From Acidobacteriota bacterium (GTDB lineage Bacteria > Acidobacteriota > JAAYUB01): a stretch of DNA of 44,638 nt. Of this stretch, positions 24,020-32,099 are shown piece by piece. The stretch is taken from contig JAKQOW010000052.1 of assembly GCA_029565065.1 (NCBI GenBank), forward strand, positions 1 to 44,638, written 5' to 3'. Position 1 is the stretch's first letter, and each line of letters starts with the position of its first letter. The notes below the pieces were generated by a model that saw only the letters and a program-made list of their open reading frames with translations, had not been told where the DNA came from and ran no database searches. Both the position numbers and the translations under genes were made by a program.

Positions 24020-25027
24020 ATGAGCGACGAGACGCCGATCAAGATCAAGCAGCCGCCGGTCCTGTTCAACGGGACCCAGGAGATCATCCACCGCCTGGCG
24101 GGGCTCCTCGACGGCGTGCTCATCACCTACTGGAACAGCCCCAGCGGCTCGGTCTGCGACAACGACGTCGTCGCCGTCCACCAGATGCTGGAGCGGATCG
24201 GCCGCGTGGAGCGGCTCTATCTCTTCATCCGCTCCGAGGGGGGCGACGGCCAGGCGGCGCTGCGCATCGTCCACCTGCTGCGGCAGTACGCCCGGGACAT
24301 CATCGCCCTGATCCCGCTCGAGTGCGCGTCGGCGGCCACCATGATCGCGCTGGGCGCCAACGAGCTGCACATGGGCCCCATGGCCCACCTGACCGCCATC
24401 GACACGTCGCTCACCCATCCGCTCTCGCCCGTGGACCGGGACAACGAGCGGGTCAGCGTCAGCCTCGACGAGCTCAAGCGCGTCATCGGTCTGTGGGACC
24501 GGGAGAAGCAGGCGGAGCAATCCAACCCGTACCAGGCGCTCTTCGCCCACGTCCACCCGCTGGTCATCGGCGCGGTGGACCGGGCCGACTCCCTCTCCAT
24601 CATGCTCTGCAAGGAGATCCTGTCGTACCATATCGCCGACGAGGCGGTGGCCGACCGGATCGCCCAGACGCTGAACACCCGCTACCCGTCGCACTCGTAC
24701 CCCATCCTCTCCAGCGAGGCCCGCCGGCTGGGCCTGCGGGTGCGCGACCTCGATCCGGCGGTGCACGACCTGCTCATCGACCTAAACCTGATCTACAACG
24801 AGATGGGGCAGCGCGCCGTCACCGACTTCAGCGAGATCCGGAGCCACAACAACGAGATTCTGAATATCATCGAGACCCGCGACGTCCAGCTCTACTTCCA
24901 GACCGACAAGGACTGGTTCTACCGCACCGAGGAACGCCGCTGGGTGCCGCTGAACGACAACAGCTGCTGGCGGCTGGTGGAGCGGATCGACGGCAAGATC
25001 CGCAAGCAGATGTTCCACCTCGCCTGA
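24020..25027 (+). CDS. SDH-type serine protease (ClpP/crotonase fold)
   Basis: A 335-residue protein of the serine dehydrogenase proteinase (SDH_sah) family, which has a ClpP-like fold. It has LFIRSEGGDGQAAL (about 68-81; the glycine-rich oxyanion/strand segment) and ECASAATMIALGA (about 101-113), where Ser104 is the predicted nucleophile; candidate His and Asp follow in GPMAHLTAIDTS. The ATG has AAGGAG about 6 bases upstream. No signal peptide or membrane helix, so cytoplasmic. It lies 27 bases before a radical SAM/SPASM gene, with which it is probably co-transcribed. Members of this family are poorly characterised; peptide-bond hydrolysis is expected but the substrate is unknown. Confidence 0.85.
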   Translation: MSDETPIKIKQPPVLFNGTQEIIHRLAGLLDGVLITYWNSPSGSVCDNDVVAVHQMLERIGRVERLYLFIRSEGGDGQAALRIVHLLRQYARDIIALIPLECASAATMIALGANELHMGPMAHLTAIDTSLTHPLSPVDRDNERVSVSLDELKRVIGLWDREKQAEQSNPYQALFAHVHPLVIGAVDRADSLSIMLCKEILSYHIADEAVADRIAQTLNTRYPSHSYPILSSEARRLGLRVRDLDPAVHDLLIDLNLIYNEMGQRAVTDFSEIRSHNNEILNIIETRDVQLYFQTDKDWFYRTEERRWVPLNDNSCWRLVERIDGKIRKQMFHLA

Positions 25028-25054
25028 CGCGGCCGTCGCGGGACGCACGCAACC

Positions 25055-26218
25055 ATGCCCGGGCACCGCTTTCACCTCGGCCTCACCGAGCGCTGCAACG
25101 CCCGCTGCGCCCATTGCTACTGGGACGTTCTGGGTGCCCACCCCGACCCCGATCCGGACCGCATCGCCCGCATCCTGTCGGAGTTCCGGCGGCTGGCTCG
25201 CGCCCACGGCGAGCGGGGTCGCCACGTGCTGACCCTGAGCGGCGGCGAGCCCACCCTGCGCGCCGACCTCGAGGCGGTGATCCGCCTGGCCCGGCGGCGG
25301 CGGTTCCGCGTCCGCCTCGTCACCAACGCCATGGCGGTGGATGCGGCGCGGGCGCGCGCCCTTCGGCGCGCCGGCCTGCGCATGGTCCAGGTGAGCGTGG
25401 ACGGAGCGGAGCAGGCAACGTTCGAGCGCGTGCGCGGCGCCGGCACCTGGGCGCCGACCCTGGCCGGCATCGAGGCGCTGCGGGACACGGGGATGTTCGT
25501 CGTGCTGAGCCTGGTGCTGCTGCCGGAGGCGAACCTCGACGAGGCGCCCCGGCTCCTGGAACTGACCCGGACGCTCGGGGTGGCCGGCGCCAAGTTCGCC
25601 CGGCCGGTGCGGGCCGGAGAGGCCGCGCGCCACGGCCTGGCCGGCGCGGCGGATTACTGGGACGCCTACCGCCGGATCCTGGCGCACGCCCGGGAAATCC
25701 GCTACCGCCGGCCGCTGCTCCTGTTCGACCCGCTGGCCCACCGCCTCGCCGCCGACCACCCGGAGTTGACCCGCGGGCTGTGGGGGCTGGACACCGCGCT
25801 CTGCCGCTGCGAGCGCACCGAGCTCGTCGAGGTCAACGGTGCCAGCGGCGACATCTATTACTGCCGCCTCCGCGAGCCGCTGGGCAACCTGGACCGCGAC
25901 GATCTGGTGGGGCTCTGGCGCACCCACCCGGCGCTGGAGGCCATCCGCCGCCGCTCGCCCGCCTCGGCCTGCGCCGCCTGCCCCGCGTGGGCGGGCTGCC
26001 GCGGCGGCTGCCCCGCCGTCACCGGCGGCCGCACCTGCATGGTCGCCCGCCAGGATGCCGATTGCCCCGCCGTGGCCGCCCAGGGCGCGCCGCCCGCCGC
26101 GCTGCCCGCCGGCGCCTACCCGCACCCATCCCGGCCGTCGCTCCCCGCCGCAGCCCGCCGCGCCGGCCGCCTGCTCCGCTCCCTGGCCGCCTACACGGTG
26201 CTGCGGAACCGGGGGTAG
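25055..26218 (+). CDS. Radical SAM protein with SPASM domain
   Basis: A 387-residue enzyme. CNARCAHC (residues 14-21) is the CxxxCxxC motif for the SAM-binding 4Fe-4S cluster; SGGEPTL follows near 63. Cys residues around 249-251, 270 and a CAACPAWAGCRGGCPA block near 306-321 form a SPASM-type region for auxiliary clusters. SPASM proteins often modify peptides (RiPP maturases) or activate enzymes such as sulfatases. The gene directly follows the SDH-type protease. No short precursor-like open frame is evident in the 27-base gap or just downstream. No strong ribosome site precedes the ATG, consistent with coupling to the upstream gene. Substrate unknown. Confidence 0.88.
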   Translation: MPGHRFHLGLTERCNARCAHCYWDVLGAHPDPDPDRIARILSEFRRLARAHGERGRHVLTLSGGEPTLRADLEAVIRLARRRRFRVRLVTNAMAVDAARARALRRAGLRMVQVSVDGAEQATFERVRGAGTWAPTLAGIEALRDTGMFVVLSLVLLPEANLDEAPRLLELTRTLGVAGAKFARPVRAGEAARHGLAGAADYWDAYRRILAHAREIRYRRPLLLFDPLAHRLAADHPELTRGLWGLDTALCRCERTELVEVNGASGDIYYCRLREPLGNLDRDDLVGLWRTHPALEAIRRRSPASACAACPAWAGCRGGCPAVTGGRTCMVARQDADCPAVAAQGAPPAALPAGAYPHPSRPSLPAAARRAGRLLRSLAAYTVLRNRG

Positions 26219-26226
26219 GGGCGCCT

Positions 26227-26322
26227 TTCGTTATCGTTATCGTAATCGTTATCGTTATCGTAATCGTAATTCGTAATCGTAATCGTAATCGTAATCGAGG
26301 CCCGAGACTCGAGGCTCGTTCC
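26227..26322 (-). repeat. Repeat cluster I between convergent genes
   Basis: CGTTAT/CGTAAT hexamers (26228-26300; the only array using the GATAAC word), then GAGGCCC/GAGACTC heptamers and CTCGTTCC (26297-26322). It starts 9 bases after the radical SAM stop codon. The 540-base gap between the two convergent genes otherwise holds the MITE-like element below. Confidence 0.8.
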
Positions 26323-26444
26323 CTCTAGCCCCTTTCGCGTCCCCTTTGCTTTGGAATCCCAAGCCGCCCTGGCAAGAGCCAGCGTTCATTCCCAGCTTCC
26401 CGACGCATGAGAACACGCATCCTGTCCGGAGGGACGGGAGGGAA

Positions 26445-26678
26445 TAGCCAGGAGCGCAGCCCCTGGTCCGGCGGTGATGCGCCCGTTGAATGATCAAGTC
26501 ACCCGGAGCTGACGGGGCGACATGGAGTCGCCTGAACACCGGCCGGACGAACGGGAGTCGATGGTGTCGTGCCTTCGATGCCACTCGGCATGATTGGACT
26601 GCCGCCCCCCTGGGGCTCGAGGAGGGAAACACACCATGCTCAAGGGCGTCCCGCCACCAGGGGCTGCGCCCCTGGCTA
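26445..26678. mobile_element. MITE-like element with 22-bp terminal inverted repeats
   Basis: Left end 26445-26466 and right end 26657-26678 are inverted copies matching at 21 of 22 positions, beginning TAGCCAGGRGCGCAGCC. The outer flank GGAGGGACGG (26428) also precedes the copy at 13921. The interior (about 190 bases) has no convincing gene; short open frames across it are chance. Related in its ends to the 13921-14124 element and the fragment at 1-34. Confidence 0.6.
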
Positions 26679-26760
26679 ATCCGGTCCGGCCCTGTCGGGC
26701 CGGGTGTGTGCCGCAATGGGACCGCGTGGTGAGACTCGCTAAAAATTGGCTGGACTCGGC

Positions 26761-29679
26761 CTACCGGGATGCGCCGGCACCCGGCGCCCCGCCGGCGCGT
26801 GCCAGATTCAGCTCGAGAAGCTTCGCCAGGATTTCCTCATCATCGAGGTCCGGGTCCCAGCCGTAGGCAGCGAAGACAGCGGCGTCGAGTGTCCGGTGGG
26901 CCGCGTCCAACCAGGCGGGACGGGCGTTGTAAAGGTTGGTCAGGGTCCGCTTTTTTAGTTGGGTCTCGCTAGCCGAATCCTTCGGCACGAGTCTCGAGTA
27001 GCGGACTGTGCCAATGCCCGTTCCGGCGTCCACGGTGGCCCGGTCGATGTACCGGTCCCACGGACCGCCCACGGTGCCGGGGAATTCCAGCACCTCTTCC
27101 CGCGTCCACTCGGGCGGATTCAGCCACCGTTCCCGCAGCGCATCCAGCTCCCGCGCCGCCGCGGCGATGGCGGCCTCCTGGTCCGGCGTGGGTGCCGGGA
27201 ATGGAAAGGTCTCGAAACAGGTGGTGGGCGTATAGCGGGGCCGCGTCTCCTGCCGCGTTCCGAGCTTCAGCGCCCAAACTTCGTGCAGCTTGGAATGTAG
27301 TACCCCCAAGAAGTAATCATCAGATCTTGAGAAGACAATCACTACATTTGCAGGAATCGCTACAATAGGTGACCAAGTGAAAATCCTGTGTTTAGCAACC
27401 ATACATGTAGCAATGAATCGTGATTGGCCAATAAATGATTTACGCATCTCTAGGCGCGGTCTCTCAAATTCCCACCATTTCTTATTAGTTTGCCTGGAAT
27501 TGCCAGACCGTATTTGAAAAACTCGCTGCTTTAAATCTTGAAACGGACCTTCATACAGCTGAACTTCATCAGAATCAACATTTGTAAAATCTATCGTCCA
27601 CTGCCCACGAGAATTTTGATTAATGTCCTTCCCATTCAGAAATGGTCGCAAAACGTCGCTGTTAGGTTTGCCGTGAGGATTCGGAGACCACAACCAATCC
27701 CGCACCACTTCAAATGGCAGGTCAAACGGTCCCGCAGGCGTAACACCCATGAAGCTTAAATTGAGGTTCTCGATTAGAGATCGTGCTAACGTCAAATTTA
27801 AAATGGCAGAAGATAAATTGGGGTGGATCGCATTTACTGATAGACCATCCAGTTCCTTGTATCGCTCAACCCCGCTGTCGAATGCTACTAGACTCACGTG
27901 CACATTGGCTCCGTCCAGAATCCATTCCTTGTCTGAGATCGCCCAGAAAATGTCGCCGGATGCCTTGATTCGTTTCAACACATCCCGGTTCGCACCGCCG
28001 CGAATGCCCTGGGTGGCAAGTAGCCCGGCTCTTTGGCACTTGCCGGCCTCGATGTGGGCTTGAGCCTTTTCGAACCAATAGCAACACAGGTCCGCCTCGC
28101 GAGGAACGCGACCCCGCCAGACGGTAAATAGGGTGTCGACATAGTCATCGCTTAGTTCACGCCGCAGCTTTTTCCCGCCCAGAAACGGCGGGTTGCCTAC
28201 GATGAAGTCCACGGCAGGCCACTGGGGCTCCCGCGGATTGTCCGGATCGGAGAGGTCCAGGATGGCGTCGCGGCACTGGAAGTTGCCCTCCAGGGAGCGC
28301 AGGATGGGGTCCGGCGGCGTGCCGAAGCCGTTGAAGCGGATCCACTGCAGCCAGCCGATCCAGACGGTCATCTGGGCCAGCTCGAAGGCGTACGGGTTGA
28401 TCTCGATGCCGTAAAGTTGCCAGGGGCCCACCATGGGCAGGAAAGCGGCCAGGCCCCGTTCCCGCGCGAAGCGGATCGCGTCCTTTTCCAGGTCCTTGAG
28501 CTTGTGCAGGGTCACGTAGAGGAAGTTGCCGGAGCCGCAGGCCGGATCGAGCACCCGGACGCTCTGGAGCCGGTCCAGAAATCCGCGCACGGCCTCCCGC
28601 GCCTTGCCGCCGGAACGGGCCTTCGCTTTTCGGGCGGCGGTTGACTCGGTGCCGGCGCTCCCCGCAGCCAGCGCCGCCTCGACGGCGCCGCGGACCGCGT
28701 CCCACTCGCGGCGCAGCGGCCGCATCACCACGGCGTCCACCAGCAGCTCGATGTCCTCCCGGCCGGTGAAGTGGGCGCCGAGCTGGGCGCGCTTGGCCGG
28801 GTCGAGCCCCCGCTCGAACAGGGTGCCGAAGATGGACGGGTCCACCGAGCCCCAGTCCAGCCGGGCGGTGGCGATGATGGCGGGCAGGTCCTCCGCGGCC
28901 AGCTCCGGCACGTCGTCGTCGCCGAACAGGTTGCCGTTGAACCGGCGGATGCTCTCCACACCGAAGTCGCCGCCCGAGCCCATGGCAGCGAACAACTGGC
29001 CGACGAGGCGGCGGAACCGGGCCGGTTCGCCCGCGGCCTTGTCGGCGATGCGGGTGAAGATCATGTCAGGCAGCAGACCGATGTCCTCGGCGAACATGCA
29101 GAAGATCACCCGGTCGAGGAAGCGGGCCACCTGCGCGGGATCCACGCCGCGCCGGCGCATGGCCTGGGCGATGTCGGCAATCTGCCGGGCCGCCGCCTGG
29201 GTGATGGCCGCGCTGGTGACGCCGGGCCGGAGCTGCTCCGGATCGAAGAAGACGGCCCGCAGAATCTCCAGGCTGCGCGGCTCAGCCAGGCGGGCCAGTG
29301 GGATCTCGTGATGGACCGAGATGGTTTTTTCAAAATTCGTGTGGATGACGATCCGGTCCAGGTCGCACAAGACGAGGAGGGGCGGATTGGCCAGGGCGTC
29401 GCGATAGCGCAGGAGCTGGTCGAACGCGGCGACGAGGTCCTTGTGCCGGCCCTTGTACTCCCAGCCGAAGAAATCCTTCTTCCAGACGTCGGCGAAGCCA
29501 TCACCGCCGCCGTGCTTGGCGGCGCCCTTCTCGAAGCAAAACGACTCGCCGGTGGGGTCGGCCTCGGCCGGCGTGGGATGCCCCACCAGCCGGCACAGGT
29601 CGAGGAAATGCTCCTGGGCGGCGGAGCGCTCCTTGAGTTCCACCTTCGACCACTTGGCGATGAATTCCAGCGCGTCCAC
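26761..29679 (-). CDS. MmeI-type single-chain restriction-modification enzyme (type IIL)
   Basis: A 972-residue protein with the MmeI domain order. The N-terminal nuclease has Asp64, then nine residues, then Glu74-Tyr-Lys76, exactly the D-X9-EXK spacing described for MmeI. A helical linker (about 150-340) is followed by a gamma-class adenine methyltransferase with motif I DPACGSGNFL near 379 and motif IV NPPF near 496. The target-recognition region spans about 560-800, with a C-terminal helical domain after it. Such enzymes cut DNA at a distance from an asymmetric site and protect the host by methylating one strand. The GTG start has a GGGGGGA ribosome site. The recognition region is much more AT-rich than the rest. 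No separate R, M or S gene is adjacent. Confidence 0.9.
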   Translation of the reverse strand: MDALEFIAKWSKVELKERSAAQEHFLDLCRLVGHPTPAEADPTGESFCFEKGAAKHGGGDGFADVWKKDFFGWEYKGRHKDLVAAFDQLLRYRDALANPPLLVLCDLDRIVIHTNFEKTISVHHEIPLARLAEPRSLEILRAVFFDPEQLRPGVTSAAITQAAARQIADIAQAMRRRGVDPAQVARFLDRVIFCMFAEDIGLLPDMIFTRIADKAAGEPARFRRLVGQLFAAMGSGGDFGVESIRRFNGNLFGDDDVPELAAEDLPAIIATARLDWGSVDPSIFGTLFERGLDPAKRAQLGAHFTGREDIELLVDAVVMRPLRREWDAVRGAVEAALAAGSAGTESTAARKAKARSGGKAREAVRGFLDRLQSVRVLDPACGSGNFLYVTLHKLKDLEKDAIRFARERGLAAFLPMVGPWQLYGIEINPYAFELAQMTVWIGWLQWIRFNGFGTPPDPILRSLEGNFQCRDAILDLSDPDNPREPQWPAVDFIVGNPPFLGGKKLRRELSDDYVDTLFTVWRGRVPREADLCCYWFEKAQAHIEAGKCQRAGLLATQGIRGGANRDVLKRIKASGDIFWAISDKEWILDGANVHVSLVAFDSGVERYKELDGLSVNAIHPNLSSAILNLTLARSLIENLNLSFMGVTPAGPFDLPFEVVRDWLWSPNPHGKPNSDVLRPFLNGKDINQNSRGQWTIDFTNVDSDEVQLYEGPFQDLKQRVFQIRSGNSRQTNKKWWEFERPRLEMRKSFIGQSRFIATCMVAKHRIFTWSPIVAIPANVVIVFSRSDDYFLGVLHSKLHEVWALKLGTRQETRPRYTPTTCFETFPFPAPTPDQEAAIAAAARELDALRERWLNPPEWTREEVLEFPGTVGGPWDRYIDRATVDAGTGIGTVRYSRLVPKDSASETQLKKRTLTNLYNARPAWLDAAHRTLDAAVFAAYGWDPDLDDEEILAKLLELNLARAGGAPGAGASR

Positions 29680-29787
29680 GGATCCCCCCGCTGTCGGAAT
29701 TGTGCTCCAGGAAATCTTCCCACATTCTTATACCACAAACCCGTTCGGATGACCGCTGAACGCATTCCAATCGATGGGTAATTCTAA

Positions 29788-30048
29788 AAAACCGAAGTCC
29801 GAATTCCGATGTCCGACGTCCGAAGTCCGAATCCCGCATGGCGGGAACGAGCCTCTAGCCTCGAGTCCCGAGCCTCGATTACGATTACGATCACGATTAC
29901 GAATTACGATTACGAGCACGAAGTCCGATGGCCGAATCCTGCATGGCGGGAACGAGCCTCTAGCCTCGAGTCCCGAGCCTCGATTACGATTACGAGCACG
30001 ATTACGAGCACGATTACGAATTACGATTACGAGCACGAAGTCCGATGG
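29788..30048 (+). repeat. Repeat cluster J with a direct duplication
   Basis: TCCGAAG/TCCGATG heptamers (29791-29837), then a unit GCATGGCGGGAACGAG-(CCTCGAG heptamers)-(GATTAC hexamers)-GAAGTCCGATGGCCG present twice in the same direction, starting at 29836 and 29941. The second copy has two more hexamer words (12 bases) than the first. Confidence 0.85.
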
Positions 30049-30058
30049 CCGTCCCCCC

Positions 30059-30718
30059 TTACAGCATCACCGCCAGCACCAGCAACACCGTGACCAGCAT
30101 CGCCGGATTGTCGAGCCAGCCGGGGAGCGCCGCCTCGACGGCCGCTCCGGCGGCGGCCGCGACGCCGGCGGCGGGCAGCAGCGCCGGCAGAGAGAATCCA
30201 TAGCCGCAATGGCCGCCGGTCAGCACGATCGACAGGACGGCCAAGGCGTTGACGGCCGCTCCGGCCAGCGATTTCTCCGTCCACGGCAGGCGCGGACCGC
30301 CCAGCCGCCGGCCCGCGATCGCGGCGGCGGCGTCCCCCGCGCTCATGGCCAGCACCGCCAGCACCAGCTCGGGGCGACGGCCGGACCCCCAGGCCCACCC
30401 CAGCGCCAGCAGCGGCACAACCGCCACCGCCAGGTAGTAGACGCCGCGGGGCAACCGGCGGGCCGCCCGGTGGCGCCGCCAGTTGGCGCCCGCGTTGCCG
30501 GCCAGAATCAGGGCGAGGGCCGGCAGGAACAGCCAGGCCCGCGTCAGCCCGTGGACCAGCGGGATCACCCAGATACCCAGCGCCACGTGGAACGTCTTGC
30601 GGGCGGCGAATGCCGACAGCCAGCCCCGCTGCACGGCCCCGCCCAGCAGGTCGTGGGTCAGCCGCATCCCCGCCAGCCAGGCGGCCACAATGACCAATTC
30701 CCACCCCAGATCGCTCAT
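30059..30718 (-). CDS. Dolichol/phytol kinase-like (CTP-dependent) membrane protein
   Basis: About 219 residues with six to seven hydrophobic helices. Signatures of the CDP-diglyceride synthase/dolichol kinase superfamily are visible: RKTFHVALGIWVIP near 38, and MSAGDAAAAIAGRRLGG followed by TEKSLAG (about 124-152), which form the nucleotide- and metal-binding part. The family uses CTP to phosphorylate polyprenols, phytol or similar lipids, or to make CDP-lipids; which reaction applies here is open. Start chosen at 30718; the frame extends 15 codons upstream but those residues are not hydrophobic. It ends beside repeat cluster J and is divergent from the C39-like gene. Confidence 0.75.
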   Translation of the reverse strand: MSDLGWELVIVAAWLAGMRLTHDLLGGAVQRGWLSAFAARKTFHVALGIWVIPLVHGLTRAWLFLPALALILAGNAGANWRRHRAARRLPRGVYYLAVAVVPLLALGWAWGSGRRPELVLAVLAMSAGDAAAAIAGRRLGGPRLPWTEKSLAGAAVNALAVLSIVLTGGHCGYGFSLPALLPAAGVAAAAGAAVEAALPGWLDNPAMLVTVLLVLAVML

Positions 30719-30875
30719 GGTTGTATTATGCCAGATCTGAGGCCCGCCGGGCCAGTTGTCCACCGGCGGAAATGCGGCGGTTCACCGCAGAAATAATTTA
30801 CAAATAATGCGAAATTTCCCGTCGGATCCGTCGATAAATACATTGAACATTTGATCCAATCCCATGGAGGTGCCT

Positions 30876-32099
30876 ATGTCCGTAGGTGGTGTCGGCGGAA
30901 AAGGTCCCATTGACCTTCCGGATTCCCAACAAACCATCGATTCCAAACAGGACATCCAGAAATCGGCCCCGCAGCAGTTCACCGACGGCATCGTCAGTGC
31001 GCAGCAGGTGTCCGGCGGAGTTCTGGACGCGGTGGGCGGTGGCCAGCAGGTCGCCCACGGTTCGGTGGAGCAGTTGCAAATGATGCTTTCGGCGGTCATT
31101 CACGGCGACACCCACAGCATCCCCAACGAGGATCAGATGCCCAACTACGACCAGGGCAGCACCAACGGCTGCGGCACCACCAGCCTGGCCATGATCCTGA
31201 GCTACCTCACCGGCCAGAGCATCACCCAGGGCGACATCGACAAGGCCATCCGGCGCATGGACGTGTTCACCTCGCCCCGCGACCTGCTGGAGTATGCCCA
31301 GGACATGGGCCTGGCTGCGGAAGGATACAACAACGGCACCTGGGAGGAGTTGAAGGGGTACATTGACCGCGGCCTGCCGTGCCAGGCGCTGATCTCCGCG
31401 GACGGTTCCTCCGATCCCACCAAACTGCATTACATCGCCGTCACCGGCTACGGCAAGGACGCGACCACCGGCGAAGAGACCGTCATCTACCATGACCCGG
31501 CGACCGGCAATGAAGAAACCATGCTGCTGTCGGAATTCAAGCAGAAGTGGAGCGCCCCCATCGGCGGATTCGAGAACTACTTCAACGTGTACGGCCCGGC
31601 CGGCACCGATCTTCCGTCCAGCCGGTTCGACGGTATCGAGGGCACCACCTGCTTCTCCGAGGGCTTCGCCAATCTGACCAACAATTTGAACCGCCTGTAC
31701 GACCCCGACAGCGTCGGCAGCTGGCTCCACGGCTTCATCGGCTTTCCCGGCGGCATCGTCCAGACGGTGGGCGGCGCGGTCGGAGGCGCCGTCTCCCTGG
31801 CGGGCCAGTGGCTGAGCGACAGCGTGGAAGGCATCCCGGTGGTGGAAAACCTGGTCCAGCCTTTCGGCGACATCATCGACGGCGTCGGCGCCGGATTCAG
31901 CGACGTGGTGGGCGGCTTCGGCGAGGCGTTCGACTCCTGGGGCCAGGGCTTCGAGGACCTGTTCAGCGGCGACGTCGGCGGATTCTTCAGCGGCATCGGC
32001 GAGGGTTTCCTGGACATCGGCAGCGGCATTGTCGAGGGCGTGGGCGACTTCTTTGGCGGGGTGGCGGATGCGGTGGGCGACTTCTTCAGCGGTTGGTAA
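30876..32099 (+). CDS. C39-like cysteine peptidase with glycine/aromatic C-terminal repeats
   Basis: About 407 residues, starting at the ATG with GGAGG 5 bases upstream. The middle (about residues 85-240) is a papain-fold, C39-like domain with the catalytic Cys in TNGCGTTSLAMIL, His in LHYIAVTGYG and Asp in YHDPATG. There is no N-terminal signal peptide. From about residue 285 to the end the protein is a chain of degenerate repeats rich in Gly, Phe, Val and Asp (GGFGEAF, GDVGGFFSGIGEGF, EGVGDFFGGVADAVGDFFSG), finishing with Trp. This tail could insert in membranes or serve as a secretion signal. Toxin, effector or housekeeping protease cannot be decided. The next gene overlaps its end by 32 bases. 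Confidence 0.72.
   Translation: MSVGGVGGKGPIDLPDSQQTIDSKQDIQKSAPQQFTDGIVSAQQVSGGVLDAVGGGQQVAHGSVEQLQMMLSAVIHGDTHSIPNEDQMPNYDQGSTNGCGTTSLAMILSYLTGQSITQGDIDKAIRRMDVFTSPRDLLEYAQDMGLAAEGYNNGTWEELKGYIDRGLPCQALISADGSSDPTKLHYIAVTGYGKDATTGEETVIYHDPATGNEETMLLSEFKQKWSAPIGGFENYFNVYGPAGTDLPSSRFDGIEGTTCFSEGFANLTNNLNRLYDPDSVGSWLHGFIGFPGGIVQTVGGAVGGAVSLAGQWLSDSVEGIPVVENLVQPFGDIIDGVGAGFSDVVGGFGEAFDSWGQGFEDLFSGDVGGFFSGIGEGFLDIGSGIVEGVGDFFGGVADAVGDFFSGW

Noticed and set aside
26428..26760. Small proteins encoded in the element at 26445-26678
   Set aside because: The frames cross structured inverted repeats that recur elsewhere with unrelated interiors; no ribosome sites.
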